Source: Pyropia yezoensis (taxonomy: Eukaryota > Rhodophyta > Bangiophyceae > Bangiales > Bangiaceae). From it: a stretch of 64,000 nucleotides of DNA. Below, piece after piece: positions 11,204 to 21,269 of the stretch. The first letter of the stretch is position 1. Each line of letters starts with the position of its first letter. Where the stretch lies: positions 12,763,777 to 12,827,776 of the forward strand of contig CM020619.1 of assembly GCA_009829735.1 (NCBI GenBank), written 5' to 3'. Under the pieces are notes generated by a model, which saw nothing but the letters and a program-made list of their open reading frames with translations, searched no databases and was not told the DNA's origin. The position numbers were made by a program, and so were the translations under genes.

Positions 11204-11309
11204 CAGCAGCCTGCCCGATCCCCCTTTCGAGGACATAAGCAGGTGCCGCGAGGCGACCGACGCGTCCACCGCCAGCCCGCCGGAGCTCTGCCATGGTGCG
11301 GAGGTGGGT

Positions 11310-12662
11310 CACCGGCAGGGCGCCCCGCGTCTCAACGTCTGCGCCGGTGCTGTCGCCGCCCGCCAAGGGGGAAACGCCCTTGGGAAAGTGCGCTCGGCCA
11401 TGCGTGTCGAGACGGGCGTCCTCGGCTCAATCATTCTCACCCTGTCGAACGAGCGGGTAGACCCGTCGGCGGTCGCGGCGGCGCTAGTGGCGGCTGCGGT
11501 GGCGGGCCCCGCCGACCCTGGCCTATCTGCTGCCGCCCGCTTCTGCGTCCGCGTTATCCCCTTCGCCACCACAGCGCATGAAACGACGGCGGGGGTGGCG
11601 GCGGCCGCTGCCGCGGCGTTGCCGGCGGCATGCCCCTCGCGCACCGTAGACTGGGCGGTCGTCTACAGGTGCCGCCACAACGCGGGCGCCGCCCGGGACG
11701 CCTATACCGCCGTCGTTGGCGCGGCCGTCGCGGTAGTGGCCGCCGAGGTGCTTGTCGCCGACGGGGCGGGCGGCTGGCGCGTTGCGCTCGACGCCCCCGA
11801 CGCGGTCGTGGTGGTAGAGTTGCCCAAGATGCCCTTCGCGGTGGGGGTGGTGGGGGGGGGGTGTGGGCGGACGAGGCGCCTGAACGTTCGGGTTCTTGGC
11901 GAGCGCGCCGCCGAGCCGCGCCGTCTCGCTGCCGGCGGAAGTTCTGCCGCCGAGCGGGAGAAGGTGGGGGCATTCGCCGAAGCGGCCACGCCAGCGAAGC
12001 TCGCGACGGCGGCCAAGCGAGACTCGTCGTCAGAGCCGGCAGCGGCCACCAACCCGGCGACGGCCGCCGATCCCGTGACGGCCGCCGGCCCGGCGACGGC
12101 CGCCGGCCCGGCGACGGCCGCCAAGCTGGCGACGGCTGCCGACATGGCGACGGTCGCCGACCCGTTGACGGCCGCGGACCCGAAGACGGCCACCGACCCT
12201 GCGCCAGCGGTCAACGCGACGGTGGCCGACCCTTCCGAGGTGGCTGACCCGCTCACGGCAGCCGCCGCGGTACGACCAGCTGACGAGGCCGCCACGAGCG
12301 ACGGGGGCGCAGCCGCCGACGGCGCGGCGTCCGAGGCCGCCCCGCCACCCATCTCGCCGGCAACTGTCGCGGGGTCGGCGATTGGGGCAATGGTGTCGTT
12401 AATGGCGGTTTGGGCGGTGGCGGCGGTGGCGGCCGTGCCGGCGGTGATGGCAGAGCCGGCAGCGGTGGTGCTGGCAGCGGCGGTGGCTACCCAGCGCCCC
12501 AACAGCCACTCAGGGCTGTGCGCAGCCCGCGGGTGGGCTATTGACTGCCACCGGAGTGGCCGGTGCGGACGGTCGGCATGCCGGCGCCGCGTCGGCGGCG
12601 CACGCCACCACAACCGGCCGAGACGGGTTGCGGCGGGCGGCGGTTGCCCCAAGTCGCGGTAG
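11310..12662 (+). CDS. THUMP-domain protein, Tan1/THUMPD1-like, copy A (start not fixed)
   Basis: Tan1/THUMPD1 proteins are RNA-binding adaptors for tRNA cytidine acetylation with Kre33/NAT10 in the nucleus. The plus frame carries the whole signature in order: SAMRVETGVLGSIILTL, a helical stretch, RFCVRVIPF, then VVYRCRHNAGAARD, DAPDAVVVVELPKMPFAVGVVG and RRLNVRVLGE. In THUMPD1 the equivalents are the ESGANNVVF strand, RMLPISGTCKA, IVYKSRNN, VVVEI and SVV. Homology spans about 11,380-11,910. Beyond it come Ala/Thr repeats (ATAADP-like units) and low-complexity code to 12,662, perhaps not all translated. No ATG lies at a sensible place upstream of the domain except one at 11,400 inside it, so a first exon or intron is probably missing from this view. 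Confidence 0.6.
   Translation, partial: HRQGAPRLNVCAGAVAARQGGNALGKVRSAMRVETGVLGSIILTLSNERVDPSAVAAALVAAAVAGPADPGLSAAARFCVRVIPFATTAHETTAGVAAAAAAALPAACPSRTVDWAVVYRCRHNAGAARDAYTAVVGAAVAVVAAEVLVADGAGGWRVALDAPDAVVVVELPKMPFAVGVVGGGCGRTRRLNVRVLGERAAEPRRLAAGGSSAAEREKVGAFAEAATPAKLATAAKRDSSSEPAAATNPATAADPVTAAGPATAAGPATAAKLATAADMATVADPLTAADPKTATDPAPAVNATVADPSEVADPLTAAAAVRPADEAATSDGGAAADGAASEAAPPPISPATVAGSAIGAMVSLMAVWAVAAVAAVPAVMAEPAAVVLAAAVATQRPNSHSGLCAARGWAIDCHRSGRCGRSACRRRVGGARHHNRPRRVAAGGGCPKSR
12490..12545 (-). repeat. Conserved dispersed block, copy A
   Basis: The core CCAACAGCCACTCAGGGC with GGGTGGGCTATTG to its right aligns with the block family of the 1.4-2.9 kb array. It lies at the low-complexity end of the THUMP-gene frame, where it reads YPAPQQPLRAVRSPRVGY. 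Confidence 0.5.
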
Positions 12663-12999
12663 TGGCGGCGGTGTTGGCAGTGCTGACGGTGTGGGCGGTG
12701 CCGACAGGGGCGGTGATTGCGGCTGTGATCGCAGTGGCTGTGGTGGAGATTTGGGCGGCGGCGGCGGCGTCGGCGCTGTGGGGAGTCGGTGGGTGCTAGT
12801 CGTTGGGAGGTCGCGAGCAAGCTCGGCGAGGTGGAGAGGGGGGGGCTTGTGGGGGGGTGGCAGTTGCGCAGGATGTGCGTTGCATCGGCGAGGTATCGGC
12901 GTCTTCGTGCCTCACTGGTGGGGCCAGGCGAAAGGCGGGTGTGGGGTGGAGATCGTGTTGGATGTGCTTGGCATTGGCGTGGTTGCGTCGGCCGCCTCT

Positions 13000-14821
13000 C
13001 TCACTGATAGCATCGGGTGTCTTCGGGACATGCTTGGTGGTGCTTGCAGTACTGGTGCTGAGGGGGGCCGATTGCTGTCGGCGTGGTGGAGCGTCGGAGG
13101 GTATCAGCCACTGGGAGACCGCAGGCAACGTCCTCCACCTCCACAAGGCGATCGCGAAAACGGCGGCGGCGGTGCCCCACACGGCCACGCGGCCGGCGCG
13201 AAGGCGCGGACATGGACGGCTTCGCGGCCGGTATGATGAGCGGCCTCGGCGAGGGTGGGCGTGAGCGCCGACAGCTCAACACCTTGGGGAATCAAGGCGC
13301 ACGACGACGCAGGACTCTCGACGTGCAGCACCGCGGACACCGCCACCTGCGTGCAAGCAAAGCTGGCGACCGGCCTCGCGCACATTGACGCTACCTCACC
13401 GCGGCCCCCTCCACCGATCAAAAAAACCAAACAGCCGCATGACAATCGCGCGCCACCCAGCACCCGCTTGCACGCTGGCCCAAAACAAAAACGGCAAAGA
13501 TGAGCCGCTCAAACGAAAGTCACAAAACACCAGATCGATAAGGGGACGGGGACTGCCTCAATCCTGCCCTCCACACCAGTCTGCGCACAGCCCTTCCTCC
13601 CGTCTCGACGACCAACTGCTACGCCCAGGTACGCGTGGGGCGTCAGTGGGAACTCCTTAACAGCCCCCCCCACTGACAATGGCGTCAGCGGCCACGCGTC
13701 GGCCGCCCCCGCCGGCGGCGATCGTGACCGCGACGCTCCCGCCACACAGGCTACTCCGACATATCGCCCATCACGTTGCGCAGCGCTCAGAGCAGCGGCA
13801 GCTGGCCACCAAATCTGCCACGCCGATGACCCCTCAATCCGCCGACGACGCGTGGATGTGAGGGGCTGACGAGGCAAAACCTGAAGAAAGTAAAGTACGG
13901 AGGTCAGGAGAGGAGACATGCCCTTCAGATGTTTTCCACGAGACCGCCAGCGCTACGACCGACACGAAGACCACATCGCCGCCGAGCCGCGACCGCTGCT
14001 TGATGCCGACACCAAACAGCCAGGCTTTGTACATGCCATAGAAGCAGCGCCCGAGCAGGCTATCGACTTCGCGATCAACCGTCGCACAGCCGCGACCGGC
14101 GTACGACGCCCATCTCAGCCCGATCACACCGCGATCAATCGTCATGTCATCGAAGGCGGAGGCGGTGGTCACGCGAAGCACAAAGAAGGAGTTCGAGGTG
14201 GAATCGATCCCCGTGGCGTATGGATACCACCTCCTGCAACTGTGAACCCAGAAACACGCGCACGACGGCCTCATCGCAGCCAGAGGCCGATAACGTGGTC
14301 GACAAGTCACCGCCGACAGCGCTCTGCCGCGAAACCTTCGCCATTGCAGACCCCGACGCAGGTGCCCATGCTGCTGCCGTTACGATCGCCGCCCCAATCA
14401 CACCATCGTGAAGCACGAGACAGCCCAATGAGCGAGAATGGCCCCGTCCGTGCCAAGCAACGCTTCCTTGCGACCACAGCACTCAGATGTCGTTTACTGC
14501 CGCCGCTGATCTGTGACAGTCGGCAACCGCCGTCCCTTTCGACAGCGCGCCGACACAGATCGTCGTCGCCACCTCGTTACGGCCGACTGCCGCCAACCCG
14601 AAACGACCATATGCTGACAGCGACAGGACGGCATCGACACTACCGCCGCGGCCGACTGCCGCCACCCCGAAATAACCAGATGCCGAACGCGACAGGACGG
14701 CATCGACACTACCATCTTCGGCCGTCGCCACGGCCATCAGCTCCATCAGCGTCGCAGCCGCTACCGCTGCTGCTGCCGTCACCATCACAATCCACATGAG
14801 CAAGATACCTACGCAGATCAT
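13000..14821 (-). CDS. Probable spliced secreted or type I membrane protein, copy A
   Basis: The ATG at 14,821 starts MICVGILLMWIVMVTAAAA, a good signal peptide. Two 23-residue repeats follow (GSVDAVL...FGVAAVGR and GSVDAVL...FGLAAVGR). Plausible coding then continues in changing frames. About 14,450-14,200 contains GCLVLHDGVIGAAIVTAAAW. About 14,290-13,940 contains FDDMTIDRGVIGLRWASYAG and LLGRCFYGMYKAWLFGVGI. About 13,680-13,520 contains HAYLGVAVGRRDGRKG. About 13,440-13,200 contains ASMCARPVASFACTQVAVSA. A short hydrophobic segment (AVWGTAAAVFAIALWRW) lies near 13,188-13,140. Acceptor-like sites (TTCACAG near 14,250; CTTTCTTCAG near 13,895) suit introns, but exon borders are not proven. 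The family is unrecognised. Confidence 0.4.
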
Positions 14822-15532
14822 GATGCAAGCGCAGCGCTCCGACGTGGCCAGTCGACGACGTCGCCGTCGTAGGGATCCCTTTCACGGCCCATTATAGCAG
14901 AGCATGTACTTGAGATCACAAGTATTCCCGCATAAGTGACCGGGCCCGTAGAACGGCTGGAAAGGGGGTGACAGTCACAGGAGGGCAGCGCCGATCCTCG
15001 TGAATGTCATCCTGACGACAGAAGAAGCGGTAAAGGTCTGCTGAAGCCAGGGCGTGTGTTCGCCTGAGCATCGACCGTTTCGAAGCAGACCCTGTCACAT
15101 TCAATACAAGTACGAAGCAACTCCACTGAGCGCCAAATGCGCCCACTTGATTGCGCCCACGTGTGGTGGGCTGGACCACAGCCACGTCCTGAGACAGAAA
15201 AGGAACCCTTTTGCTGGATCGATCTCTCGTCCCCAGAAAGTTGTCATCTGACTTGCGTCGTGTGCGCGGACCTGCCCTGAACTTCTGCTTGCGTACTGCG
15301 TACAGGGTGTTAATGGAGAGACTGAATTCGAGGCCACCTGTCCCTTAGATAAGCACAGGAATTCTTTCTCGGAGACACTACACACGTTAACTTTCGCCCA
15401 TCCACACGTGCCTGAGCAACCTTCACCGTCGACTTCGCATGCACGAAGCCGAGTGCTCTTCTGCCGACCACTGCTAGCGGGAAGCGGCCTGTGGTTTCCG
15501 GCCAGCAGTCTGCCGCCGCGGACGCTGTCACC

Positions 15533-16744
15533 ATGGTCATCACGTGCAGCACCTGCCAGTTTAGGCCAACGGGTGGCCTCAAGGGGCACACTGCCAAGAA
15601 ATGTGTCCTTAAGGAGTTTGTTTGCAAGCGCTCGCTACCCACGGATCACCCTCTGCGAACCCCTGGCGAGTGCCTGATTGAGACCTGCATCCACAACGCT
15701 GTTTGCACGGTGTGTAACGTCAAGGTTCACCGTGTCATGACGCTCACGTACTCCCAGTCCCGGTGGATGTGGAGCCCCGAAAGAACGTTGGTACGCGCTC
15801 GGCGGCAGACGCCGCTGAAGCTCGACGACTTTGCATGCGCGCTGTTGACGCAGCAAGCGCTTGACGCCTTCATGGAGAGCGTGCGGAGCGAGGCCGGCGC
15901 GGCCTCTCAAGCCCGGCAGACCGCCGCTGACACGGTCTCGCGCATCCAGGCGAACTCGTTTCAAGCCAATTTGCCAGTCCGCGCCGCTGCGGATCTCATG
16001 GCGTCTAGTGGGTCACGTGCGGCATCTGTCCACCCTGATAACGCGGCTAACTACGCCGCGCTCCTCGCAAATGCGGACCGCGGCGCAGTCGCAGCTGATT
16101 TCAGCGGGGCCGAGGCGGCGGAAGGACCGATGGAGGGACCGCGGCTGCCGCGTGATCTCTCCACTAGCGACGAGGACGAGGAAGATTTTAGTTCGGCTGC
16201 CACTGGTGGTTCAGTGCCGCGTACTCCCCGCGCTGTACGCGCGCACCGAGACGCTGTGGAGGGCATGTCTTCCGTTCGTGCTGGAAGGGTCTCGAAGGAG
16301 ACGCGTCGAATGCGGGACGATGCCGCAGCCCAGAGATCTGCAATGTCGGGGGCTGCTGCTCCAGTCGGCGGTGATGAGCGCGGCGGTGGTGGGGGCGGAG
16401 GATGGGTGGGGGACATTCCGTCTGACTTTTCTCGACGCTTGCCATCTTTGCGGATGCCCGCTATCGCCCGGCTTCCTCCCTCAGAGGTTGCTCGACTCGT
16501 GCTGGAGGGCGTTTCCTGTGTGCCGCTCGCAGAGGTGGAGGTTGGGTTGCGCCGGGACATTGAGCGGGGCGCTCAGCATGCGATGGTCCGAGGGTTGATG
16601 CTTGTGTCGTCGGGGTGCACACCAGCATTCATTGCTGAGCGCCTTTGTTCGCGTATGGACGGGCCGCAGCGAACCTCCATGCTTCCCGTAGTGGCGCAGT
16701 GGGTATTCTCCTACGTGAATGAGCTGAAGGAGCGCGACGCTTGA
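15533..16744 (+). CDS. 403-residue Cys/His-rich protein of unknown family, copy A
   Basis: I chose the ATG at 15,533 because it sits in a perfect ACCATGG context; the frame is open a little further upstream but has no earlier ATG. The N-terminus has spaced metal-ligand candidates: C5, C8, H19, C24 (a C2HC pattern), then C31, C47, C52, H54, C58, C61 and H66. About residues 110-200 are helical and Ala-rich. About 215-225 is acidic (STSDEDEEDF). A Gly run follows near 298-305. The last ~110 residues are well mixed and helical (LPPSEVARLVLEGVSCVPL, then HAMVRGLMLVSSGCTP). It lacks a signal peptide. I recognise no family; a nucleic-acid or protein-binding role through the zinc-like region is inference. 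Residue 65 is Val here and Gly in copy B. Confidence 0.7.
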   Translation: MVITCSTCQFRPTGGLKGHTAKKCVLKEFVCKRSLPTDHPLRTPGECLIETCIHNAVCTVCNVKVHRVMTLTYSQSRWMWSPERTLVRARRQTPLKLDDFACALLTQQALDAFMESVRSEAGAASQARQTAADTVSRIQANSFQANLPVRAAADLMASSGSRAASVHPDNAANYAALLANADRGAVAADFSGAEAAEGPMEGPRLPRDLSTSDEDEEDFSSAATGGSVPRTPRAVRAHRDAVEGMSSVRAGRVSKETRRMRDDAAAQRSAMSGAAAPVGGDERGGGGGGGWVGDIPSDFSRRLPSLRMPAIARLPPSEVARLVLEGVSCVPLAEVEVGLRRDIERGAQHAMVRGLMLVSSGCTPAFIAERLCSRMDGPQRTSMLPVVAQWVFSYVNELKERDA

Positions 16745-16889
16745 TAACTGGACGACGTGCAGTAAGACGCGAGTGAGCAGACCGAAAGGAAGGCAAAAAT
16801 TCGTGAGCGTTGTTGAAGGTACACAGCTTGAGTCATTTGTCTACGCCCTTTGTTTCTAGCGTGGGGACGCTCGCAACACCCGTCCACAC

Positions 16890-17800
16890 CACCGCCCCGA
16901 CCATGGCCGCCGCCACCACCGTCGCCACCGCCACTAATTCCGCCACCGACTGGGGTGGGTTGACCACCAGCGAGGTGGCCACCGCTTTGGGTTGCTGGTT
17001 GGCCGGTAGGCCGCCAACGCCTCCATCACGGCCACCTCCGCATGCTGCTGCCTCCGCCGCCATCGCAGCCACGTCAGCCATCGGGGCCACCGCACCCTGA
17101 CTGCCAGCACCGCCTGAACGACAGCTCCCACCACCACCCCTACGGTACCCACCACCGCCACCACCGCCACCACCGCCACCGCCACTAACTCCGCTACCGC
17201 CAGGATTCAGTGGCCCACCGACGAGGTGACGACCGCCTTCGGTGGCTGGTGGGAAGGTGGATTGCCACCGCCGCCACGACTGGGACCGGCGAGTGCCACG
17301 ATGGGTGCCACCTCCGCCGCGGGCGCCACAGCCGCACAGCGGGAACTACCAACGGCGCCCTTGCCGTAGAAATCGTCGACACAGTCGGCACCGCCCCCAC
17401 CACTGCTACGAACACCACCGCCCACACCCCCGCAACTACAACCCACCACAGCCACGGCGGCCAGCACCGCCACCGCCGCTACCTCCGCCATCGGCCAGAT
17501 TCGATGGCCCACTGGCAAGGTGCCGACCGCCTTGGGCAGCTGGTGGGGCAGGAGGTCGCCACGGCCGCCATGACCGCGACTGGCGACGGCGTGTCCGCAA
17601 CCGCCGCGATCGCAGCCACATCAGCGGCGGGCGCCCCAGACGCGAACATTGGCGCCAACCCCACCAAAGCTCCCACCACGACACCAGCTCCGGCCACCAG
17701 CACAGTAGCCCACAGGCAGACTTCCATTCGCGTTGGGTGGCTGGCGGGGGGGGGGTCGCCACCACCACCGCTGGGGCGACCGCAGTCGGACGTGCCGCTA
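16890..17800 (+). repeat. Array of conserved blocks in plus orientation, copy A
   Basis: GCC/ACC triplet DNA contains four copies of the conserved block, with cores at about 16,989, 17,240, 17,534 and 17,735. Two copies begin with a piece like AGATTC or GGATTC, then GGCCCAC, then CGACCGCCTT and GGTGGCTGGTGGG. This is the reverse orientation of the 1.4-2.9 kb array. Confidence 0.7.
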
Positions 17801-17829
17801 CCGCCGGCAGCGCCACCACCTCAGCCGCC

Positions 17830-18342
17830 GGCACCGGGGGGGGGGTGCCCTGCCTGCCTGCCTGCCGCTGCCGCCGCCCGGCGGTGGCGACGGCGGCGGC
17901 GGCGGGCGGCAGCGGCAGCAGGGTCGGCGCGGGGGCGGCGCGGGGGCGGCGCGGGTGTCTGGTGCCGCCGCCGGCGGGGGCGGGGGTGGCCGTGTCCCCC
18001 CCGCCCCCACCCCCCCCCCCCCCTCGCCACGGCTGCAGCTGCAGCTGCAGGCACCGCCCGCTGGGGCTGCTGCTGGCGTGCGGGGGAGAGGGTGGAACTG
18101 CTGGCGGTGGTGGTGGTGGTGCTGCCGGTGGTCACTGACGGGGTGGGATGGGGAGAGGGTGGCCGTGGCCGTGGCCGTGGCCGTGCATGAAATGGGGGGG
18201 GGGGGGGGGGGGGGGGGGCAGACTCGTGTACGAAGTGGGGGGGAACACTCGTGTAATAGCACGTGGGGGGGGGGGGGGGGGGGGGGTTGACCGCCGTGCG
18301 CAAGGCGCCGGGTGCAACGGCGCGTCTGGGCGGCACTCTCCC
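17830..18342. repeat. Homopolymer and simple-repeat DNA before the gap
   Basis: Runs of C near 18,000-18,025 and of G near 18,193-18,218 and 18,265-18,287 alternate with GGC and CTG triplets. No gene is supported. The contig ends here in a C-rich run, which explains the assembly gap. Confidence 0.75.
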
Positions 18343-18842
18343 NNNNNNNNNNNNNNNNNNNNNNNNNNNNNNNNNNNNNNNNNNNNNNNNNNNNNNNNNN
18401 NNNNNNNNNNNNNNNNNNNNNNNNNNNNNNNNNNNNNNNNNNNNNNNNNNNNNNNNNNNNNNNNNNNNNNNNNNNNNNNNNNNNNNNNNNNNNNNNNNNN
18501 NNNNNNNNNNNNNNNNNNNNNNNNNNNNNNNNNNNNNNNNNNNNNNNNNNNNNNNNNNNNNNNNNNNNNNNNNNNNNNNNNNNNNNNNNNNNNNNNNNNN
18601 NNNNNNNNNNNNNNNNNNNNNNNNNNNNNNNNNNNNNNNNNNNNNNNNNNNNNNNNNNNNNNNNNNNNNNNNNNNNNNNNNNNNNNNNNNNNNNNNNNNN
18701 NNNNNNNNNNNNNNNNNNNNNNNNNNNNNNNNNNNNNNNNNNNNNNNNNNNNNNNNNNNNNNNNNNNNNNNNNNNNNNNNNNNNNNNNNNNNNNNNNNNN
18801 NNNNNNNNNNNNNNNNNNNNNNNNNNNNNNNNNNNNNNNNNN
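18343..18842. other. Assembly gap of exactly 500 N
   Basis: The round length suggests a placeholder rather than a measured distance. The missing sequence should include the first ~260 bases of the 5' LTR of the element to the right and whatever joins it to copy A. Frames that appear to cross the gap are meaningless. Confidence 0.98.
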
Positions 18843-19048
18843 CAGCGGGGCTTGGCCCTGCGTCCCCGTCCCGACCAAGAAACTGTTGGACCACACACCA
18901 TCTTCTTGTTTGTCCGTGGGGGGTTTGCCCCACAACAGGGACACAGAGTGTGTGCGACTTGCACTTCTTCCGGTTCCCCCGACACGGGAGGCAGCCCTGG
19001 CACACCGCCCCAACTTGGGTGCCGTGTGTGCTTGTGGTTTTTGCCACA
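18843..19048 (+). repeat. 5' LTR, right-hand part only
   Basis: The stretch matches 27,754-27,956 and ends in TTTTTGCCACA. The start of this LTR is hidden in the gap. The bases directly after it (TTTGGTGGAGCAGCAGGGG) should hold the primer-binding site; I cannot name the tRNA. Confidence 0.9.
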
Positions 19049-19169
19049 TTTGGTGGAGCAGCAGGGGACAGAGGTAAACTTTACCTCCGGGTGCACCCGG
19101 GTGTAGGGGGCCCTCTGTCTCAGAGGAACGGTGGTCTTGGACCGTGTCATACGGATCGTCAGCCAACAT

Positions 19170-21250
19170 GGCTAGCTCGGACCCCCCGTCGTCCGGGGAG
19201 TACACGGGTGACGCACGTACTTCAGTGCCTTTGAATACTGGTGAGACACAGGTGGGTTTACCTGGGGTCGCAGAGGGACTAGAGGTCCCTCAAGCCAGCA
19301 GGACTGGAAGTGCGGGCGGGCAACAGGCCACCCCGACTCAGTCGGGAGTTCACTCGGGTGACACTTCTGATGTGGGGTGGGCCGAAGTCTGGCCACCGTG
19401 TGGTATACTCAACGGGAACGTCCCAAGGGGTGAGGACTGTCCCCGCGGGTTCCACTCGGGTTGGAGCCAACTTTGGCTTGGAGCCGTCGCCAACTAGGCT
19501 TTCGGAGGACGGTGGACCTCCGTTGGTCGGCGATGGGCTCGCGCCCATGCCCCCGGTTGAGACCCCTGAGGAACGTGGTTACCCCTCAGGTGGACTCCCG
19601 GAGGCGGACCGAGACTCAACTGGAGTCGTCAATCCACTCCTCGCGGGAAACTGTCCGTCGGGAGGCGACCAATGTGTTGCGGCAGACTTTGCCGGACCTG
19701 GTGGTCACGATGACGAATACTATTCTGAATCAGATTGTGGCGAGTTTGCCAGATGGCCTTAATGTCCAGACCGGATTGGGGCTTTCGAGCCCACAGGCGC
19801 AGGGGGAATCTCTCCTGACGCCTACCTCGGGTCGCCCCGAACTGGGGGCGACACCTGTGACTCCCAACGAGGGAGCCACACCATACGCGGTGGGGCGTAC
19901 GCCCTTCACGGGGAGTTCCCCTCGGAAACGCCGGCGGCTACACCAAGCTCGCCGTACCAGACTACAGGCACTGAGGGTGGACTTACCCCAGTGCCACAGC
20001 GGCTGTTCCCTCAACGTGAGGTGCCGCCCAAGATTCAGGTAGCCAACCCGGTCTACCAGCGGATCTTTGACTGTGAGACCTACGCCCTCCACAACAAGTC
20101 GGTGGCGTATGGTCCTGACCAGGCCCGAGCTATGGGCCGTGCCAAGAAGAATGCACTTCATTCTTTTGGGCACAGAGCGAGTGGGATGGAACTCCCCCCC
20201 TCGTGTCTTTGAGTTCCTACGTCGTTTCACAAAAGCCTGTGACGACAATGCCATAAGTAAAGGCATGGCTTTTACATGCTACAGGAGTTTACGAAGGGCG
20301 ACCTACGGACAGAACTTATGTCCGTCATGCCCAGCTCCTCAAGTGGAGGCGCTGGGGAGGTGACGTCCTATTTGGATTGGAGCTCGTCAACTGGTTAATG
20401 AGAGCCATGGTTGATGAGGCAGCGTTGGCTTCTCAAGTCGAGGAGTTTACGCAAGCCCATCAGGAAGAGGCGGAGGACGAGTTGTCCTTTGCGGAGCGAG
20501 TCCGTAAGCTCAACAATCTGTGGGTTTCTTCATCCACAAGCTGTGGTGAAGAGTCGGTTTGTGGAGGGACTCCATTGGTCAGTCCGGATGGAGACCCGGG
20601 AGCATAACACTGCCCGGGCGACCCTGGCCGAGTTGGCCAGGTTCGCCTATCGCAGAGGCGAGGCCTACCGCAAGTTGCGGGAGGAACAACGCCAGGAGCG
20701 TCAGGCCGAGTTGGCCAAGGAACGGAGGAGGCGCGCCAAGCCAGAGAGTTGAGAGAGGCACGCCGAATCCGCAAGGAGAGGGTGGTAGCTGCCATGGGAA
20801 CTTCCCAGGTACCTCTTCGTCTTCCCCAGTTGGAAGACCCCTCCCGGACCGGACCATCGGTATTGAACTGCAACTCCGATGGTCACTGGGCATATGATTG
20901 CCCCAAGTTGAGTAAACGCATCCAACAACTTGTTAGGAATGCGAGTAAAAAGTCGGCTACGAACGAAGTACGTTCACGCGCGCGAGGGTGGGTCTCGACC
21001 GGTCGTTGCGGTCGTCACACCCTCGGTGGAGGAGGCGGACACGTCGTCCTCGGACTCGTCGTCTTCCTCCCCCGCCCTCAGATTCGGACGCCAAGTCGGC
21101 GGGAAACGAATGACCGTTGGGGCTGGTCGTCCGAAGCTCACAACGGCAGCCTCGGCCAAGTGGGCCAGGAGGACGAACCAACCGTGCCAGATACTGCGGC
21201 GACCTAAGGGAGTCCGCCCACCTCGGGTAGGACTCCCCAAGAACGTAAAA
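19170..21250 (+). pseudogene. gag region of the chromovirus (fossil)
   Basis: Coding-like stretches in more than one frame resemble Ty3/gypsy gag. There is a capsid-type helical segment (EDELSFAERVRKLNNLW), a Glu/Arg-rich stretch and a knuckle-like region (CNSDGHWAYDC). The region does not form one open gene, so it is broken. In this family gag encodes the particle shell and nucleocapsid. Confidence 0.75.
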
Positions 21251-21269
21251 CCCACGTCGGGTCATCGCG

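Larger units (their letters stand above)
6658..18342. repeat. Copy A of an 11.7 kb duplicated unit
   Basis: This segment is repeated in the same orientation at 27,957-39,642, with about 99% identity. The copies differ by scattered substitutions and by lengths of G or C runs. Copy A runs into a 500-N gap on its right inside a pyrimidine-rich run. On its left it continues into the transposase gene, whereas copy B begins exactly at the end of an LTR. The offset between copies is about 21,297-21,300 bases. Confidence 0.95.

Noticed and set aside
10713-11300. Plus-strand N-terminal extension of the THUMP frame
   Set aside because: It starts from GTG, not ATG, overlaps a more protein-like minus frame and has no resemblance to the N-terminus of Tan1/THUMPD1.
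15101-15589. Minus-strand 162-codon frame upstream of the 403-residue gene
   Set aside because: It overlaps the start of the better-supported plus-strand gene and shows no motif.
17798-19234. Frames of several hundred codons crossing the gap
   Set aside because: Most of their length is unknown bases, so they are not evidence of coding.
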